Positions 17,498 to 25,631 of a stretch of DNA of 64,000 nucleotides are shown here, one piece after another (position 1 is the stretch's first letter; every line of letters begins with the position of its first letter). Under the pieces are notes generated by a model. The model did no database searches, was not told the DNA's origin, and was given only the letters and a program-made list of their open reading frames with translations. A program made the position numbers and the translations under genes. The stretch spans positions 1-64,000 of the forward strand of contig JABGQW010000014.1 of the NCBI GenBank assembly GCA_018648585.1. Reading direction: 5' to 3'. This DNA comes from a bacterium. Lineage in GTDB: Bacteria > Patescibacteriota > Gracilibacteria > UBA4473.

Positions 17498-18982
17498 ATG
17501 ACCTGGCAACTCCCCGCCTCCGGAATTCTGATTTTGCTCGGACTGCGCTCGGCGAGCTGGTGGGCAATGTGTTGGCAACTCCGCGAGTACCGCACCGATC
17601 GAATTCTCGCGTGGTTTCGAACACACGACGGACGAAAAAATTTGTGGAATTTTTGGTTTTTTCGCGGGATTTTTCCACGTCCAAAAATTTCTGCGCGCAC
17701 GATTTTAATCGCCGGAATTTTTGGAATTCTTTCGATCACTTTTTTTGTTCTCGTTCAAAATTTTGTTTCAATTTTTTGGACAACTCTGATTTGGAATTTC
17801 ACGCTGTGGATTTTTATTTTTTTCACGGTAAAAATTTCGGCAATTCCTGTTTTTTTCAAAAAACGAAAACTGTTTTTCGCAGCAGAAAAAATCGTTGAAA
17901 AATCGCCCGTGGTGCGGATCGGGATCACCGGGAGTTTTGGAAAAAGTTCGACAAAAACAATTCTCGCGCACCTGCTGCGAGAAAAATTTGGCGCGGAAAA
18001 TGTGCTCACAAATCCCGGCAACGAAAACAACGAAATCGCGATCGCGCGACTGGTTTTGAAAAATAAAAAGTTTTTTTCTCCCCCTTTTTTAAAGGGGGAA
18101 CGAGGGGGATTTCAAAAGTTTTTTGTCTGCGAAATCGGCGCGTACAAAAAAGGAGAAATTCAAAAAGTGTGCGAATTTTTGAAACCGCAGCTCGCAATTT
18201 TGACGGGATTGAACGCGCAGCACGTCGAACTTTTTGGAAGTGCAGAAAAAATCCGTGCGGCGAAATTTGAGCTCGCGGAGGCCGCGACAGAAAAAGTTTT
18301 TTTTAACGCGGACACGCCCGCGCTCGTGGAAATTTTCGAAGACAAAAAAATCGCCGCCGCGCCGATCGGACTCGCGCGCAGCGTTTTGAAAAATGTGCAA
18401 GCCGAAACTGATCGCACAAATTTTGAAGTTTTTGGAGAAAAATTCGAGTTGCCGTGGACGGGTGAATTTTTTGCGGGGAACGCGCTGCTGGCGCTCGAAA
18501 CCGCCCGAGAACTCGGCTGCAACCCGAGTGAACTTTCAAAGTTTTTGAAAAAAATCCCACCGCTGAAACGCGCGCTGCACGCGCGAAAACTAGAATCCGG
18601 CGCGACAATTTTGCTCGATCCGTACTCCGCAAATCCCGACGGCGTCCGCGGCGCGATCGCACATTTGGCGAAATTTTCCGGGCGAAAAATTTTTGTCGGA
18701 ATTCCGCTCCGGGAACTGGGGAAAAATGCAGAAAAAGAACACGAGAAAATTTTTGAAAATCTGAAAAAAATCGGCGCCGAAGTCTGGTGGCTCAAATCTG
18801 ATTTTGCGAAACTCGGGAAAGAAATTCTTGAAAAGAATTTCCACACCGATCAAAAATTGCTGCCAAAAAATCTGAAAAAAAATGACGCGGTGCTGCTCGA
18901 GTCGCGATTGCCGCGGGAGATTGAAAAAAAAATTACTTCTTGCTCATCTCGTAAAAAGGCAGTGGAAAATCCCCTGATTTAA
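17498..18982 (+). CDS. Membrane-anchored Mur ligase family protein (MurF-like)
   Basis: 494 residues from ATG 17498. The first 125 residues hold two to three hydrophobic segments (residues 8-25, 68-90 and 95-125), unusual for Mur ligases. The ATP site is GITGSFGKSSTK (from residue 142), followed by TNPGNENNEIA, the MurF-type substrate loop. The central domain has LTGLNAQHVELFGS and the C-terminal domain ILLDPYSANPDGVRGAI, the usual position for the MurF DxYxANP signature. It likely adds an amino acid or dipeptide to a cell-wall precursor. A palindrome repeat (18078-18112) sits in frame. Its 3' end overlaps the convergent gene by 50 bases. Confidence 0.8.
   Translation: MTWQLPASGILILLGLRSASWWAMCWQLREYRTDRILAWFRTHDGRKNLWNFWFFRGIFPRPKISARTILIAGIFGILSITFFVLVQNFVSIFWTTLIWNFTLWIFIFFTVKISAIPVFFKKRKLFFAAEKIVEKSPVVRIGITGSFGKSSTKTILAHLLREKFGAENVLTNPGNENNEIAIARLVLKNKKFFSPPFLKGERGGFQKFFVCEIGAYKKGEIQKVCEFLKPQLAILTGLNAQHVELFGSAEKIRAAKFELAEAATEKVFFNADTPALVEIFEDKKIAAAPIGLARSVLKNVQAETDRTNFEVFGEKFELPWTGEFFAGNALLALETARELGCNPSELSKFLKKIPPLKRALHARKLESGATILLDPYSANPDGVRGAIAHLAKFSGRKIFVGIPLRELGKNAEKEHEKIFENLKKIGAEVWWLKSDFAKLGKEILEKNFHTDQKLLPKNLKKNDAVLLESRLPREIEKKITSCSSRKKAVENPLI
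18078..18112 (+). repeat. In-frame palindromic repeat SPPFLKGERGGF
   Basis: TCCCCCTTT and AAAGGGGGA form a strong hairpin followed by ACGAGGGGGATTT. It is read in frame as SPPFLKGERGGF inside the Mur ligase gene, just after the ATPase loop region. Its base composition (runs of C and G) is unlike the surrounding A/T-rich codons. Confidence 0.75.
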
Positions 18983-19613
18983 AATTCACAGAATTCCCCT
19001 GCATCAAAACAGCTTTCACGTCATCGGAAACAAAACCCAAATTTGATCGCCCAACAACTTCACCCGAAAAACCAGTTCCTGTTTTTTGTAAAATTCCAAG
19101 TTCGTTTCCACGATCAATCAATGGCATAAATTCCGGTTCGTAATTTATCGATTGAATTTTTTCTATCCGCTGCTGCAAAAGCGAAAGCAAAAACAAACTC
19201 ATTCCAGCGCCTTTCCCCGTTTTTTTCGCATCCAAACTCCTGTCTTTTCCAAACGGATAAAATTCCAAATTCACATTCCCATTCGCTTCAAAATACGTTT
19301 CACAAAACCCCGCAGCACCCTTCTCCCAACTAAAATTGATTTGCTCTATTTTTTCAAGTTCATCACCCATTCCTGCTATCTGCATCATTTCCTGTGTTTG
19401 TGAAACAAATTTTATTTTTAAATTTTCACGTTCCACCGTTTGAAAAACTTTTCGAAGATAATGGAGCATCACCGCAAAAATTTGTTTTTCAGTACCCGAA
19501 AGTGTTTCAAAATACTGCGAAATCTGCTGCGCCTGTTCTGGCAAATAAGTTGTTTCAAGATTTTCCGGATAATTTTCCAGCATTGCATCGCCAGGAATTC
19601 TTTCGGTAGACAT
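18933..19613 (-). CDS. Hypothetical protein
   Basis: 226 residues starting MSTERIPGDAMLENYPEN, no signal peptide or membrane segment. The first half is helical and rich in Gln/Glu (residues 20-75); a central part with Asn, Phe and Gly (GFCETYFEANGNVNLEFYPF) looks like a beta domain. I recognise no family. A/T-rich flanks and lower use of the GC-rich codons seen in neighbours hint at a different history. Convergent with, and overlapping, the Mur ligase gene by 50 bases. Confidence 0.6.
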   Translation of the reverse strand: MSTERIPGDAMLENYPENLETTYLPEQAQQISQYFETLSGTEKQIFAVMLHYLRKVFQTVERENLKIKFVSQTQEMMQIAGMGDELEKIEQINFSWEKGAAGFCETYFEANGNVNLEFYPFGKDRSLDAKKTGKGAGMSLFLLSLLQQRIEKIQSINYEPEFMPLIDRGNELGILQKTGTGFSGEVVGRSNLGFVSDDVKAVLMQGNSVNFKSGDFPLPFYEMSKK

Positions 19614-19721
19614 CGTTATTTTTTATAAAACAAGGAGTTTTTAGGATATTCAAGACGAGAAGTCAACTACTAGAACAAGTGAGATTTCTCAACAAAAACA
19701 AACCTGCTACAATCTCTCCGC

Positions 19722-20894
19722 ATGAAACTCGTCTCAAATCAAATTTCTCCAAACTTTTCGTTCGCGGACGCGCTGCACGCGGCGTGGCAAATTTTTGGCG
19801 GAAAAGTTGTGAAAAAAAACGAGTTTGAACAAATTTTTTACACAGAAAAATTTCAGCTCGTCTCGGCAGCTCGCACCGCGCTCGGACTGATCGCGGAAGA
19901 TTTGAAAAAAAGGAACGCGCGAAAAAAAATCGGAATTCCTGCGTTTTGCTGCGCGGTGATGGCGACGCCGTTTTTGGAAAAAAATTTCGAAATCGAGTGG
20001 ATCGACACCGACGAATTTGGAGTCATTTCGGTCGCAGATTTTGAAAAAAAATCGGACGCGCTCGCCGCGATTTTGATCCCGCACATTTTTGGGCAACGCG
20101 CTCCCGTCGCGGAAATTGTAAAAATTGCTCGCGCGAAAAAGATTGTCACAATCGAGGATGCCGCGCATTTTTTTGAAAAAAAGTGTGAAAAAACGGATTT
20201 CAAAATTCTGAGTTTTGGGCGCGAAAAAGATGTTAGTTGCATTTCCGGCGGCGCGCTGCTGTGGAGTGATTCCCTCGATTCTCAAACCGCAACAAAACTT
20301 GAAAACTTGAACCTGCGGCTCCCGACGAAAAGCTGGACGGCGAAACATTTACTGCAGCCGCTAGTTTTTTCGCTGTCTCTCCCGTGGTGGAATTTTGGCG
20401 GGAAAGTTGTCGCCGCTGCGTGCGGAAAAGCTTTTCTCCCGCGAGCCGTGACTGCTGCGGAAAAATCTGGACACGAGGATTTTTTTGCGGGAAAAATGCC
20501 CGCAGCGATTCAACGCGTTTTGCGGAAAAGTTTTGAAAATCACGATCACGATCTCGCGCATCGAAAAAAAATTGCCGCCGCGTGGCGCACCGAACTTTTG
20601 AAAAATTTTCCGGAGGCGAAAATTGTCGTGCCGCCGAATTTTTTGCGCGTGATTTTGATCGGCGTCGATCGCGCGGAAATTTTGAAAAAATCACGAAAAA
20701 TCGGATTTCACCTCGCGGACTGGGACGGTTCCCCGATCGCACCCGCTGGCGTAAATTTGGGAAATTTTGGGTACAAAAAAAACCAGTGTCCCGGCGCAGA
20801 AAATTTTGCGAAAAAATACGTGACATTTCCGACGAACCGGCGAACAAATTTGTCGGACGTGAAAAAATTTGCGAAACTTTTCGGGAAAAAATGA
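19722..20894 (+). CDS. DegT/DnrJ/EryC1/StrS-type aminotransferase
   Basis: PLP-dependent enzyme family acting on nucleotide-linked keto-sugars, 390 residues. Recognisable parts are the cofactor loop SAARTALGLI, the acidic IPHIFGQRAPVAEIVKIA and IEDAAHFF (the Asp contacts the PLP ring), and SFGREKDVSCISGGALL, where the Lys is the likely PLP Schiff-base residue. The sequence is a distant member, so the substrate is uncertain. Its stop overlaps the FemAB-like gene start (ATGA), so the two probably serve one surface-modification step. Confidence 0.78.
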   Translation: MKLVSNQISPNFSFADALHAAWQIFGGKVVKKNEFEQIFYTEKFQLVSAARTALGLIAEDLKKRNARKKIGIPAFCCAVMATPFLEKNFEIEWIDTDEFGVISVADFEKKSDALAAILIPHIFGQRAPVAEIVKIARAKKIVTIEDAAHFFEKKCEKTDFKILSFGREKDVSCISGGALLWSDSLDSQTATKLENLNLRLPTKSWTAKHLLQPLVFSLSLPWWNFGGKVVAAACGKAFLPRAVTAAEKSGHEDFFAGKMPAAIQRVLRKSFENHDHDLAHRKKIAAAWRTELLKNFPEAKIVVPPNFLRVILIGVDRAEILKKSRKIGFHLADWDGSPIAPAGVNLGNFGYKKNQCPGAENFAKKYVTFPTNRRTNLSDVKKFAKLFGKK

Positions 20895-21916
20895 AATTTG
20901 AAAAAATCAGCGCCGCGCAGCTCGACGAATTTGTGAAAAAAATCGACGGACCACGAACCTTTTTGCAGGGATCGAAAAATGGAAATTTTCGCGAAAAACT
21001 CGGCGAACAAAATTTCCGAGTCGGAATTTTCGATGGAGAAAAACTCGTCGCTGTCTCGCAGTTTCAAAAAATCACGGCTCGCCGCGGAACATTTTTGCAC
21101 GTGGCGCACGGCCCGCTGATTTCGTGCTCTCCCCCCGTGCGGGGGGAGCCGGAGGGGGGATTTGAGAAAACTCTGAAATTTTTTCTCGCAGAAATTAAAA
21201 AATTCGCGCGCGCGGAAAAATGCGATTTTGTGCGAATTTCACCGCTGGTCGAAGAAAAGTTTGGACACATTTTTTGTTCGGAAAAATTTCGCGCCGCACC
21301 GCTGCACGTCAATCCCGATCAAACGTGGATTTTGGATTTGACGCCACCCGAGGACGAAATTTTGAAAAATATGCGAAAATCCACGCGGTACGAAATCCGC
21401 CGGATTGAAAAAGTTGGGATCAAGATTTTTTCTGGAAACGAAAAAAAAGATTTGAAAATTTTCTGGGATTTGCACTCCGAAACCGCCGCGCGGCAAAAAT
21501 TCACGCCATTTTCAAAAAAAGCAACCGAACTCGAACTCGAAATTTTTGGCGACGACTGCCAGATTTTTTCCGCAAAAATCGAGGAGAAATTTTTCGCCAG
21601 CTCAGTGATTTTGTTCGACGATCATGCTGCGTACTACCACCAGGGCGCGTCAATTTTCTCAAAATTGCCCGCAGCGCACGCGACGATTTGGGCGGCGATT
21701 TTGGAAGCGAAAAAGCGCGGCTGCCGCGAATTTAATTTTTGGGGCGTGGCTCCCGCGGATAATTTGAAACATCCGTGGACCGGACTTTCGCGATTCAAAC
21801 GCGGTTTTGGCGGTGCGGAGGAAAAATTTCTTCCCGCGCAAGATTTTCCGATCACGAAAAAATATTGGCTCAATTTTGCCGTGGAAAAATTTCGAAAATG
21901 GAAACGAAATTATTAA
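20891..21916 (+). CDS. FemAB/FmhB-type peptidyltransferase (GNAT fold)
   Basis: 341 residues. The start is fixed by the ATGA overlap with the aminotransferase. Family features are LDLTPPEDEILKNMRKSTRYEIRRIEKVGI in the first lobe (partly quoted: TPPEDEILKNMRKSTRYEIR), the YYHQGAS segment, and the C-terminal FNFWGVAPADNLKHPWTGLSRFK. These enzymes add amino acids from aminoacyl-tRNA to the peptidoglycan cross-bridge or to other acceptors. It carries an in-frame palindrome repeat (21128-21163), read as SPPVRGEPEGGF. Cytoplasmic side of the membrane expected. Confidence 0.85.
   Translation: MKFEKISAAQLDEFVKKIDGPRTFLQGSKNGNFREKLGEQNFRVGIFDGEKLVAVSQFQKITARRGTFLHVAHGPLISCSPPVRGEPEGGFEKTLKFFLAEIKKFARAEKCDFVRISPLVEEKFGHIFCSEKFRAAPLHVNPDQTWILDLTPPEDEILKNMRKSTRYEIRRIEKVGIKIFSGNEKKDLKIFWDLHSETAARQKFTPFSKKATELELEIFGDDCQIFSAKIEEKFFASSVILFDDHAAYYHQGASIFSKLPAAHATIWAAILEAKKRGCREFNFWGVAPADNLKHPWTGLSRFKRGFGGAEEKFLPAQDFPITKKYWLNFAVEKFRKWKRNY
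21128..21163 (+). repeat. In-frame palindromic repeat SPPVRGEPEGGF
   Basis: CTCCCCCC and GGGGGGAG form an 8-bp hairpin with loop GTGC, followed by CCGGAGGGGGGATTT. It lies in frame inside the FemAB-type gene after GPLISC and before EKTLKFF, a position where a loop insertion would be tolerated. Same architecture as the copies at 17101 and 18078. Confidence 0.7.
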
Positions 21917-22236
21917 GTGACTGGCTCCAATTTTTTTTCAAAAAGATCTTTCCCAAATAATGTTGCCCATGTTTCCAACTCCGGCAACGCCACCATTATT
22001 TTTGCGCAGCACAAACACTTTTCAACTTGATTTTGAATTCCACCTTGAATAATTTCAGCCATCTCATCTTTTTCGATACATGGCTCTGTATTTATTTTTT
22101 GAGAAATATTCAAACAATCAGACAAACAGCTCCGCGCGTCCGGACAGCCAGCTTTTGTTCCTTTTTCGCACGCAGGAATATTTTTTTCAACTGCAGACAA
22201 CACCTGCTGAAACGAAACTACCATTTTTTCTTCCAT
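21913..22236 (-). CDS. Hypothetical small Cys-rich protein
   Basis: 107 residues with eight Cys, including CEKGTKAGCPDARSCLSDC and CLCC. No signal peptide, so the cysteines could bind a metal or cofactor rather than form disulfides. Helical by appearance. Convergent with the FemAB-like gene, the two stops overlapping. No family recognised. Confidence 0.55.
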   Translation of the reverse strand: MEEKMVVSFQQVLSAVEKNIPACEKGTKAGCPDARSCLSDCLNISQKINTEPCIEKDEMAEIIQGGIQNQVEKCLCCAKIMVALPELETWATLFGKDLFEKKLEPVT

Positions 22237-22316
22237 TTTTCAAAAAAAAACAAATCTCAAAATATTTTTTAAATCATTTTTTAAAATTTGTCAACTCTTT
22301 TTCCAAAATCAGAACA

Positions 22317-22631
22317 TCATCCGCCCAAAAGCTGTTCCAATATTTTCATCGCCTCCGGATCGGACGACTGCAACAAGTTTCCCGGATTTAATCCTTCGAG
22401 AATCGCGTCGAACATCGCCGGCAAAAACAGCAGCGGCACAACGAAAATCAGGATCAACAAAATCCATTTCGCAACATTCCAGAGTTTTTTCGTTTTTTCA
22501 ATTTTCAAAAGTTGCTGATTTTGTTCGAAAATCAGTTTTTGATCCGCGGAAATCTCGGTCAACAGTTCCAAAATTTTCTGATTTTCTGGCGATAAATTCT
22601 GCGCTGAAACCGATTCGGTGAAGTTTTCCAT
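22317..22631 (-). CDS. Hypothetical one-helix membrane protein
   Basis: 104 residues from ATG 22631 (MENFTESVSAQ); an upstream in-frame methionine at 22709 would overlap the divergent ferredoxin start and is less likely. A charged helix (residues 20-50) is followed by one clear transmembrane segment (WILLILIFVVPLLFLPAMF) and a short tail. No family recognised. Confidence 0.55.
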   Translation of the reverse strand: MENFTESVSAQNLSPENQKILELLTEISADQKLIFEQNQQLLKIEKTKKLWNVAKWILLILIFVVPLLFLPAMFDAILEGLNPGNLLQSSDPEAMKILEQLLGG

Positions 22632-22702
22632 CGAGGAAATTGTGACATCGTTGAAAATTTTTTTCAAATCCGTACACTCGCCGCGCAGTAATTTTTGAAA
22701 AA

Positions 22703-23005
22703 ATGGCAAAAGTCACGATCAAAGACAACGGCGGAAATGTTGTCGCGCAGTTTGATTCAAACTCCGAAGAAAATGTCGCAGCACAGGGACAAGCCGCCGG
22801 CGTCCCAATTCCCGTCGCCTGCGGAGTCGGCGCCTGCAGAATGTGTGTCGGAAAATGCGAAAAAGGCGCAGAGCACATCGACCGCGAAGCACACGGCGAA
22901 GTGCACATTGGCCTCGAGGACGACGAAGTTTTGACCTGCATTGCCGGCGTAAAATCCGATGCGCCAGCAAATGCCGAAATCGAAATTGAGCTGGAAAATC
23001 TGTAA
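22703..23005 (+). CDS. [2Fe-2S] ferredoxin
   Basis: 100-residue electron carrier of the plant/vertebrate-type fold. The four cluster ligands are Cys40, Cys45 and Cys48 in CGVGACRMC, plus Cys79 in VLTC; an extra Cys52 lies close by. Acidic overall, which fits docking to a reductase. No redox partner is adjacent; the PyrK subunit at 62-63 kb is the only other [2Fe-2S] protein in the window. Preceded by an A-rich start region without Shine-Dalgarno. Confidence 0.93.
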   Translation: MAKVTIKDNGGNVVAQFDSNSEENVAAQGQAAGVPIPVACGVGACRMCVGKCEKGAEHIDREAHGEVHIGLEDDEVLTCIAGVKSDAPANAEIEIELENL

Positions 23006-23008
23006 AGT

Positions 23009-23036
23009 TTGACAAAACCGTGGTTGTCACTAAAAT
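23009..23036 (+). promoter_or_regulatory. Promoter of rpmG
   Basis: TTGACA, 16 bases, TAAAAT. A near-consensus sigma-70 promoter directly after the ferredoxin stop, about 20 bases upstream of the L33 start. It shows that rpmG is not simply read from the ferredoxin transcript. Confidence 0.7.
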
Positions 23037-23061
23037 TCACGCGAAAATAATTTTTTGAAAA

Positions 23062-23271
23062 ATGGCACGCGCAACAAAAAAACGACACTTTTTCGCCCTC
23101 TGGTGCACCGAGTGCAAAGAACGCGACGACAAACGCCGCGAAAATTATAAAATTCTGATCAACATCCAAAATCAGAATCCAAAAGAATTTGAACTCAATA
23201 AATTTTGTCCGTTTTGCCGAAAACACACGACGCACAAAACAAAACAAATTTCACGCGCACAAAACAAGTAG
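23062..23271 (+). CDS. rpmG: Large ribosomal subunit protein bL33
   Basis: 69 residues, somewhat longer than the usual 50-55, with an extra loop around [15 protein letters not shown]. The zinc-binding pairs CTEC (15-18) and CPFC (49-52) mark a C+ type L33, and KKHTLH-like KHTTHK follows. Binds 23S rRNA near the E site. It has its own promoter. Confidence 0.9.
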   Translation: MARATKKRHFFALWCTECKERDDKRRENYKILINIQNQNPKEFELNKFCPFCRKHTTHKTKQISRAQNK

Positions 23272-23327
23272 TTTTTCTGCGAGGAAAAAAGTTGCAGACA
23301 AGCACAGGATGTGCCAAAATTTTCGCG

Positions 23328-24539
23328 ATGAAACAGCTTTTTTCTTCGATTTCAAAACACCTGAAAAAAATACAGGCGCCCGCTCCCACTCCAAAACCGG
23401 AAATAAAAATTCCGCACGCACCGCAGGAGTCCGCTGAAAAATCACAAAAAGTTGAAATCGACATTTCGACAAAAACCGTCGTAAAAATTTTGTTGGTGAT
23501 CGTTTTGTGTTTCGCCGCAATGACCGTCGTCGTGCAACTGAAAAATTTACTGATTATGGTTTTTATTTCTGGGCTGCTGACGCTCGGAATCAGTCCGCTG
23601 CTGGATCGATTGGAAAAAAACAAAATCCCGCGCCCGCTCGCAATCGCCATTTTGTACGTTGTGTTTCTCGGATTGCTGGCGATTTTATTCATTCAAATTA
23701 TTCCAATTCTCTCGGAACAACTGATGGCAATCGCCCATGATTTGAAAAATAATGTTTTCTCGAATAATTTTGAAATCAACATCGGCGGTATTGAATTGAT
23801 AAAACTCGAAACCGACGAATTCCAAACGTTGCTCGCGGACAACTTGGCAGCTTTTTCAAAAAATCTTCAAAATGTTGCCGGATCAACTCTGGACATCATC
23901 AGCTCTATTTTCCAGGGCGTTTTCAATTTGTTGTTCACGCTGACATTATTATTTTTTATGTTGCTGGAACGAGAACGAATCGGGATTTCGTTGCTGAAAC
24001 TTTTTCCAATTAAAAATCAGGCGTACGTCATTCAAAAAACACGATCCGTGCAAAAGAAAATCGCGGAATGGTTTCGCGGACAATTTATTTTGATGCTCAT
24101 CGTGGGACTCTGGATGTACGTCGGAATGATGATTTTGGGCTGGACCGTCGGCATCGAGTACGCCGCGACAATTGCCATTTTGGCCGCATTTGCAGAACTT
24201 CTTCCGTACGTCGGACCATTTATCACGTATATTTTCGTCGGATTGATCGCCAGCAACATTTCGATGCCGGCAGTGATTTTCGGACTCGCATTTGTTGCGC
24301 TCACTCAATTTTTGGAAGGAAATTTCCTCGTTCCCGTCGTAATGAAAAAAGCCGTCGGACTTTCGTCCGTGATGGTAATTCTCGCGTTGGCGATCGGTGG
24401 AGCGCTCGGATACGCGTCCGGCGGTGTCGCAACCGCGATCGTCGGAATGATTTTCTCAATTCCCGTCGCTGCGTCCATCGCAATCATCATCGAAGAAGAA
24501 CAAACTTCTCGTCGCACACGAAAACAGAAACACGAATAA
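23328..24539 (+). CDS. AI-2E family transporter (UPF0118, PerM-like)
   Basis: 403 residues from ATG 23328, the start preceding a charged Pro/Lys-rich N-terminal tail of about 55 residues. Roughly eight transmembrane segments: a first pair (ILLVIVLCFAAMTVVVQL; LLIMVFISGLLTLGI), then others, ending with IVGMIFSIPVAASIAIII. The family signature region near PYVGPFITYIFVGLIA and FLEGNFLVPVVMKKAVGLS is intact. Members export small molecules or ions (including Na+/H+ exchange); the name AI-2 transporter should not be taken literally here. Confidence 0.88.
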   Translation: MKQLFSSISKHLKKIQAPAPTPKPEIKIPHAPQESAEKSQKVEIDISTKTVVKILLVIVLCFAAMTVVVQLKNLLIMVFISGLLTLGISPLLDRLEKNKIPRPLAIAILYVVFLGLLAILFIQIIPILSEQLMAIAHDLKNNVFSNNFEINIGGIELIKLETDEFQTLLADNLAAFSKNLQNVAGSTLDIISSIFQGVFNLLFTLTLLFFMLLERERIGISLLKLFPIKNQAYVIQKTRSVQKKIAEWFRGQFILMLIVGLWMYVGMMILGWTVGIEYAATIAILAAFAELLPYVGPFITYIFVGLIASNISMPAVIFGLAFVALTQFLEGNFLVPVVMKKAVGLSSVMVILALAIGGALGYASGGVATAIVGMIFSIPVAASIAIIIEEEQTSRRTRKQKHE

Positions 24540-25382
24540 TTACGGCGTAATTCGTGCGAAAAAAATCTGCCCGCTCGCGTCTGGAAAAAAATCTATTTTT
24601 GACGGAGCAAATATTTTTTTAATTTCCGAAACCTGCGTCGGCAAAAACTCGAGCCAGAGCTCACGGAACTGAACGCGGGAAAGTTTCGATCGAAATTTCC
24701 GCAAATGATCAAGTCCGTCCGAACCAGAAAAAATCGCCGTTTTGGGTTCGCGTCGAACTTCCCGAGAAATTGAAATTTTTGTCGGAACGTACGGCAAATT
24801 TGCCACGATCAAATCGAAAAAATCACCGTCGTCAATTTTTTGGAGAAAATCGGACACGAGAAAATTGACGCAAACCGAGTTCCGTTCGGCATTTTTTTTC
24901 GCAATTTGCAGCGCCGCCGGAGAAAAATCGAGCGCGGTCACAAATGCGTCAGGAAATTTTTTTGCCAAAAAAATCGCGAGATTTCCACTCCCCGTTCCGA
25001 CGTCGAGAATTTTTTCCGGAGAAAAACTGCGTGGTGATTTCCAAATTGTTTCGGCCAAAACCTCCGTTTCATCGCGCGGAATCAACACCGCCGGAGAAAC
25101 ACCGAGCGAAAGATTTGCCCAATTTTTTTCGCCCAAAATGTACGCCACCGGCTCCCCGTGCGCACGACGCCGGATAAATTTTCGAAATTTTTTTTGCTGC
25201 GCCACTGACAAAAAATCGTCCACGTTTTTTTTGAGAAAAACTCGATCCACTTCCAAAACGGCCGCGAGCAAAACTTCCGATTCCAACCGCGACGATTGGA
25301 AATTTTTCAAGACTTTTTCTGCCCAAAAAAGAGCCGACCGAATCGACCACTTTTTTTGAAAAAAGAAATCGCCGAAGATCAT
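24540..25382 (-). CDS. prmC: Peptide-release-factor glutamine N5-methyltransferase
   Basis: Methylates the GGQ glutamine of release factors. 280 residues; N-terminal helical domain, then the AdoMet motif ILDVGTGSGNLAIFLAKKFP and the substrate motif NLPYVP. Most PrmC proteins have NPPY; here Pro is replaced by Leu, as in a minority of family members. RDETEVL precedes the fold. Its ATG overlaps the rpsU stop by one base, so the two are coupled. Release factor genes are not in the window. Confidence 0.88.
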   Translation of the reverse strand: MIFGDFFFQKKWSIRSALFWAEKVLKNFQSSRLESEVLLAAVLEVDRVFLKKNVDDFLSVAQQKKFRKFIRRRAHGEPVAYILGEKNWANLSLGVSPAVLIPRDETEVLAETIWKSPRSFSPEKILDVGTGSGNLAIFLAKKFPDAFVTALDFSPAALQIAKKNAERNSVCVNFLVSDFLQKIDDGDFFDLIVANLPYVPTKISISREVRREPKTAIFSGSDGLDHLRKFRSKLSRVQFRELWLEFLPTQVSEIKKIFAPSKIDFFPDASGQIFFARITP

Positions 25383-25588
25383 CAGCTCATATACTGCTTT
25401 CGTTTCGCTTCATCGCGGTGTCCCTCTCGAGCGATTGCTGCTTCGCGAACTTTACGTTTTTGTAATTTCTGCGCAAAATAGCGGCCGCTACGAAATTTTT
25501 TGAGGAGTCCGCGCGATTTGATGTGCGAACCGAATCGTTTGATCATTCGATCGACAGATTCTCCGTCTTTGAGTGTCACTTTAATCAT
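25382..25588 (-). CDS. rpsU: Small ribosomal subunit protein bS21
   Basis: 68 residues from ATG 25588 (MIKVTLKDGESVDRMIKRF), the typical S21 opening; the frame continues upstream but without conserved sequence. The basic C-terminus (KLQKRKVREAAIAREGHRD) wraps 16S rRNA near the anti-Shine-Dalgarno end. Coupled to prmC downstream. Confidence 0.93.
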   Translation of the reverse strand: MIKVTLKDGESVDRMIKRFGSHIKSRGLLKKFRSGRYFAQKLQKRKVREAAIAREGHRDEAKRKQYMS

Positions 25589-25631
25589 CGCGGCGAATTT
25601 TAAGTTTTCACAGACTTTTGTCAAAATTTTT

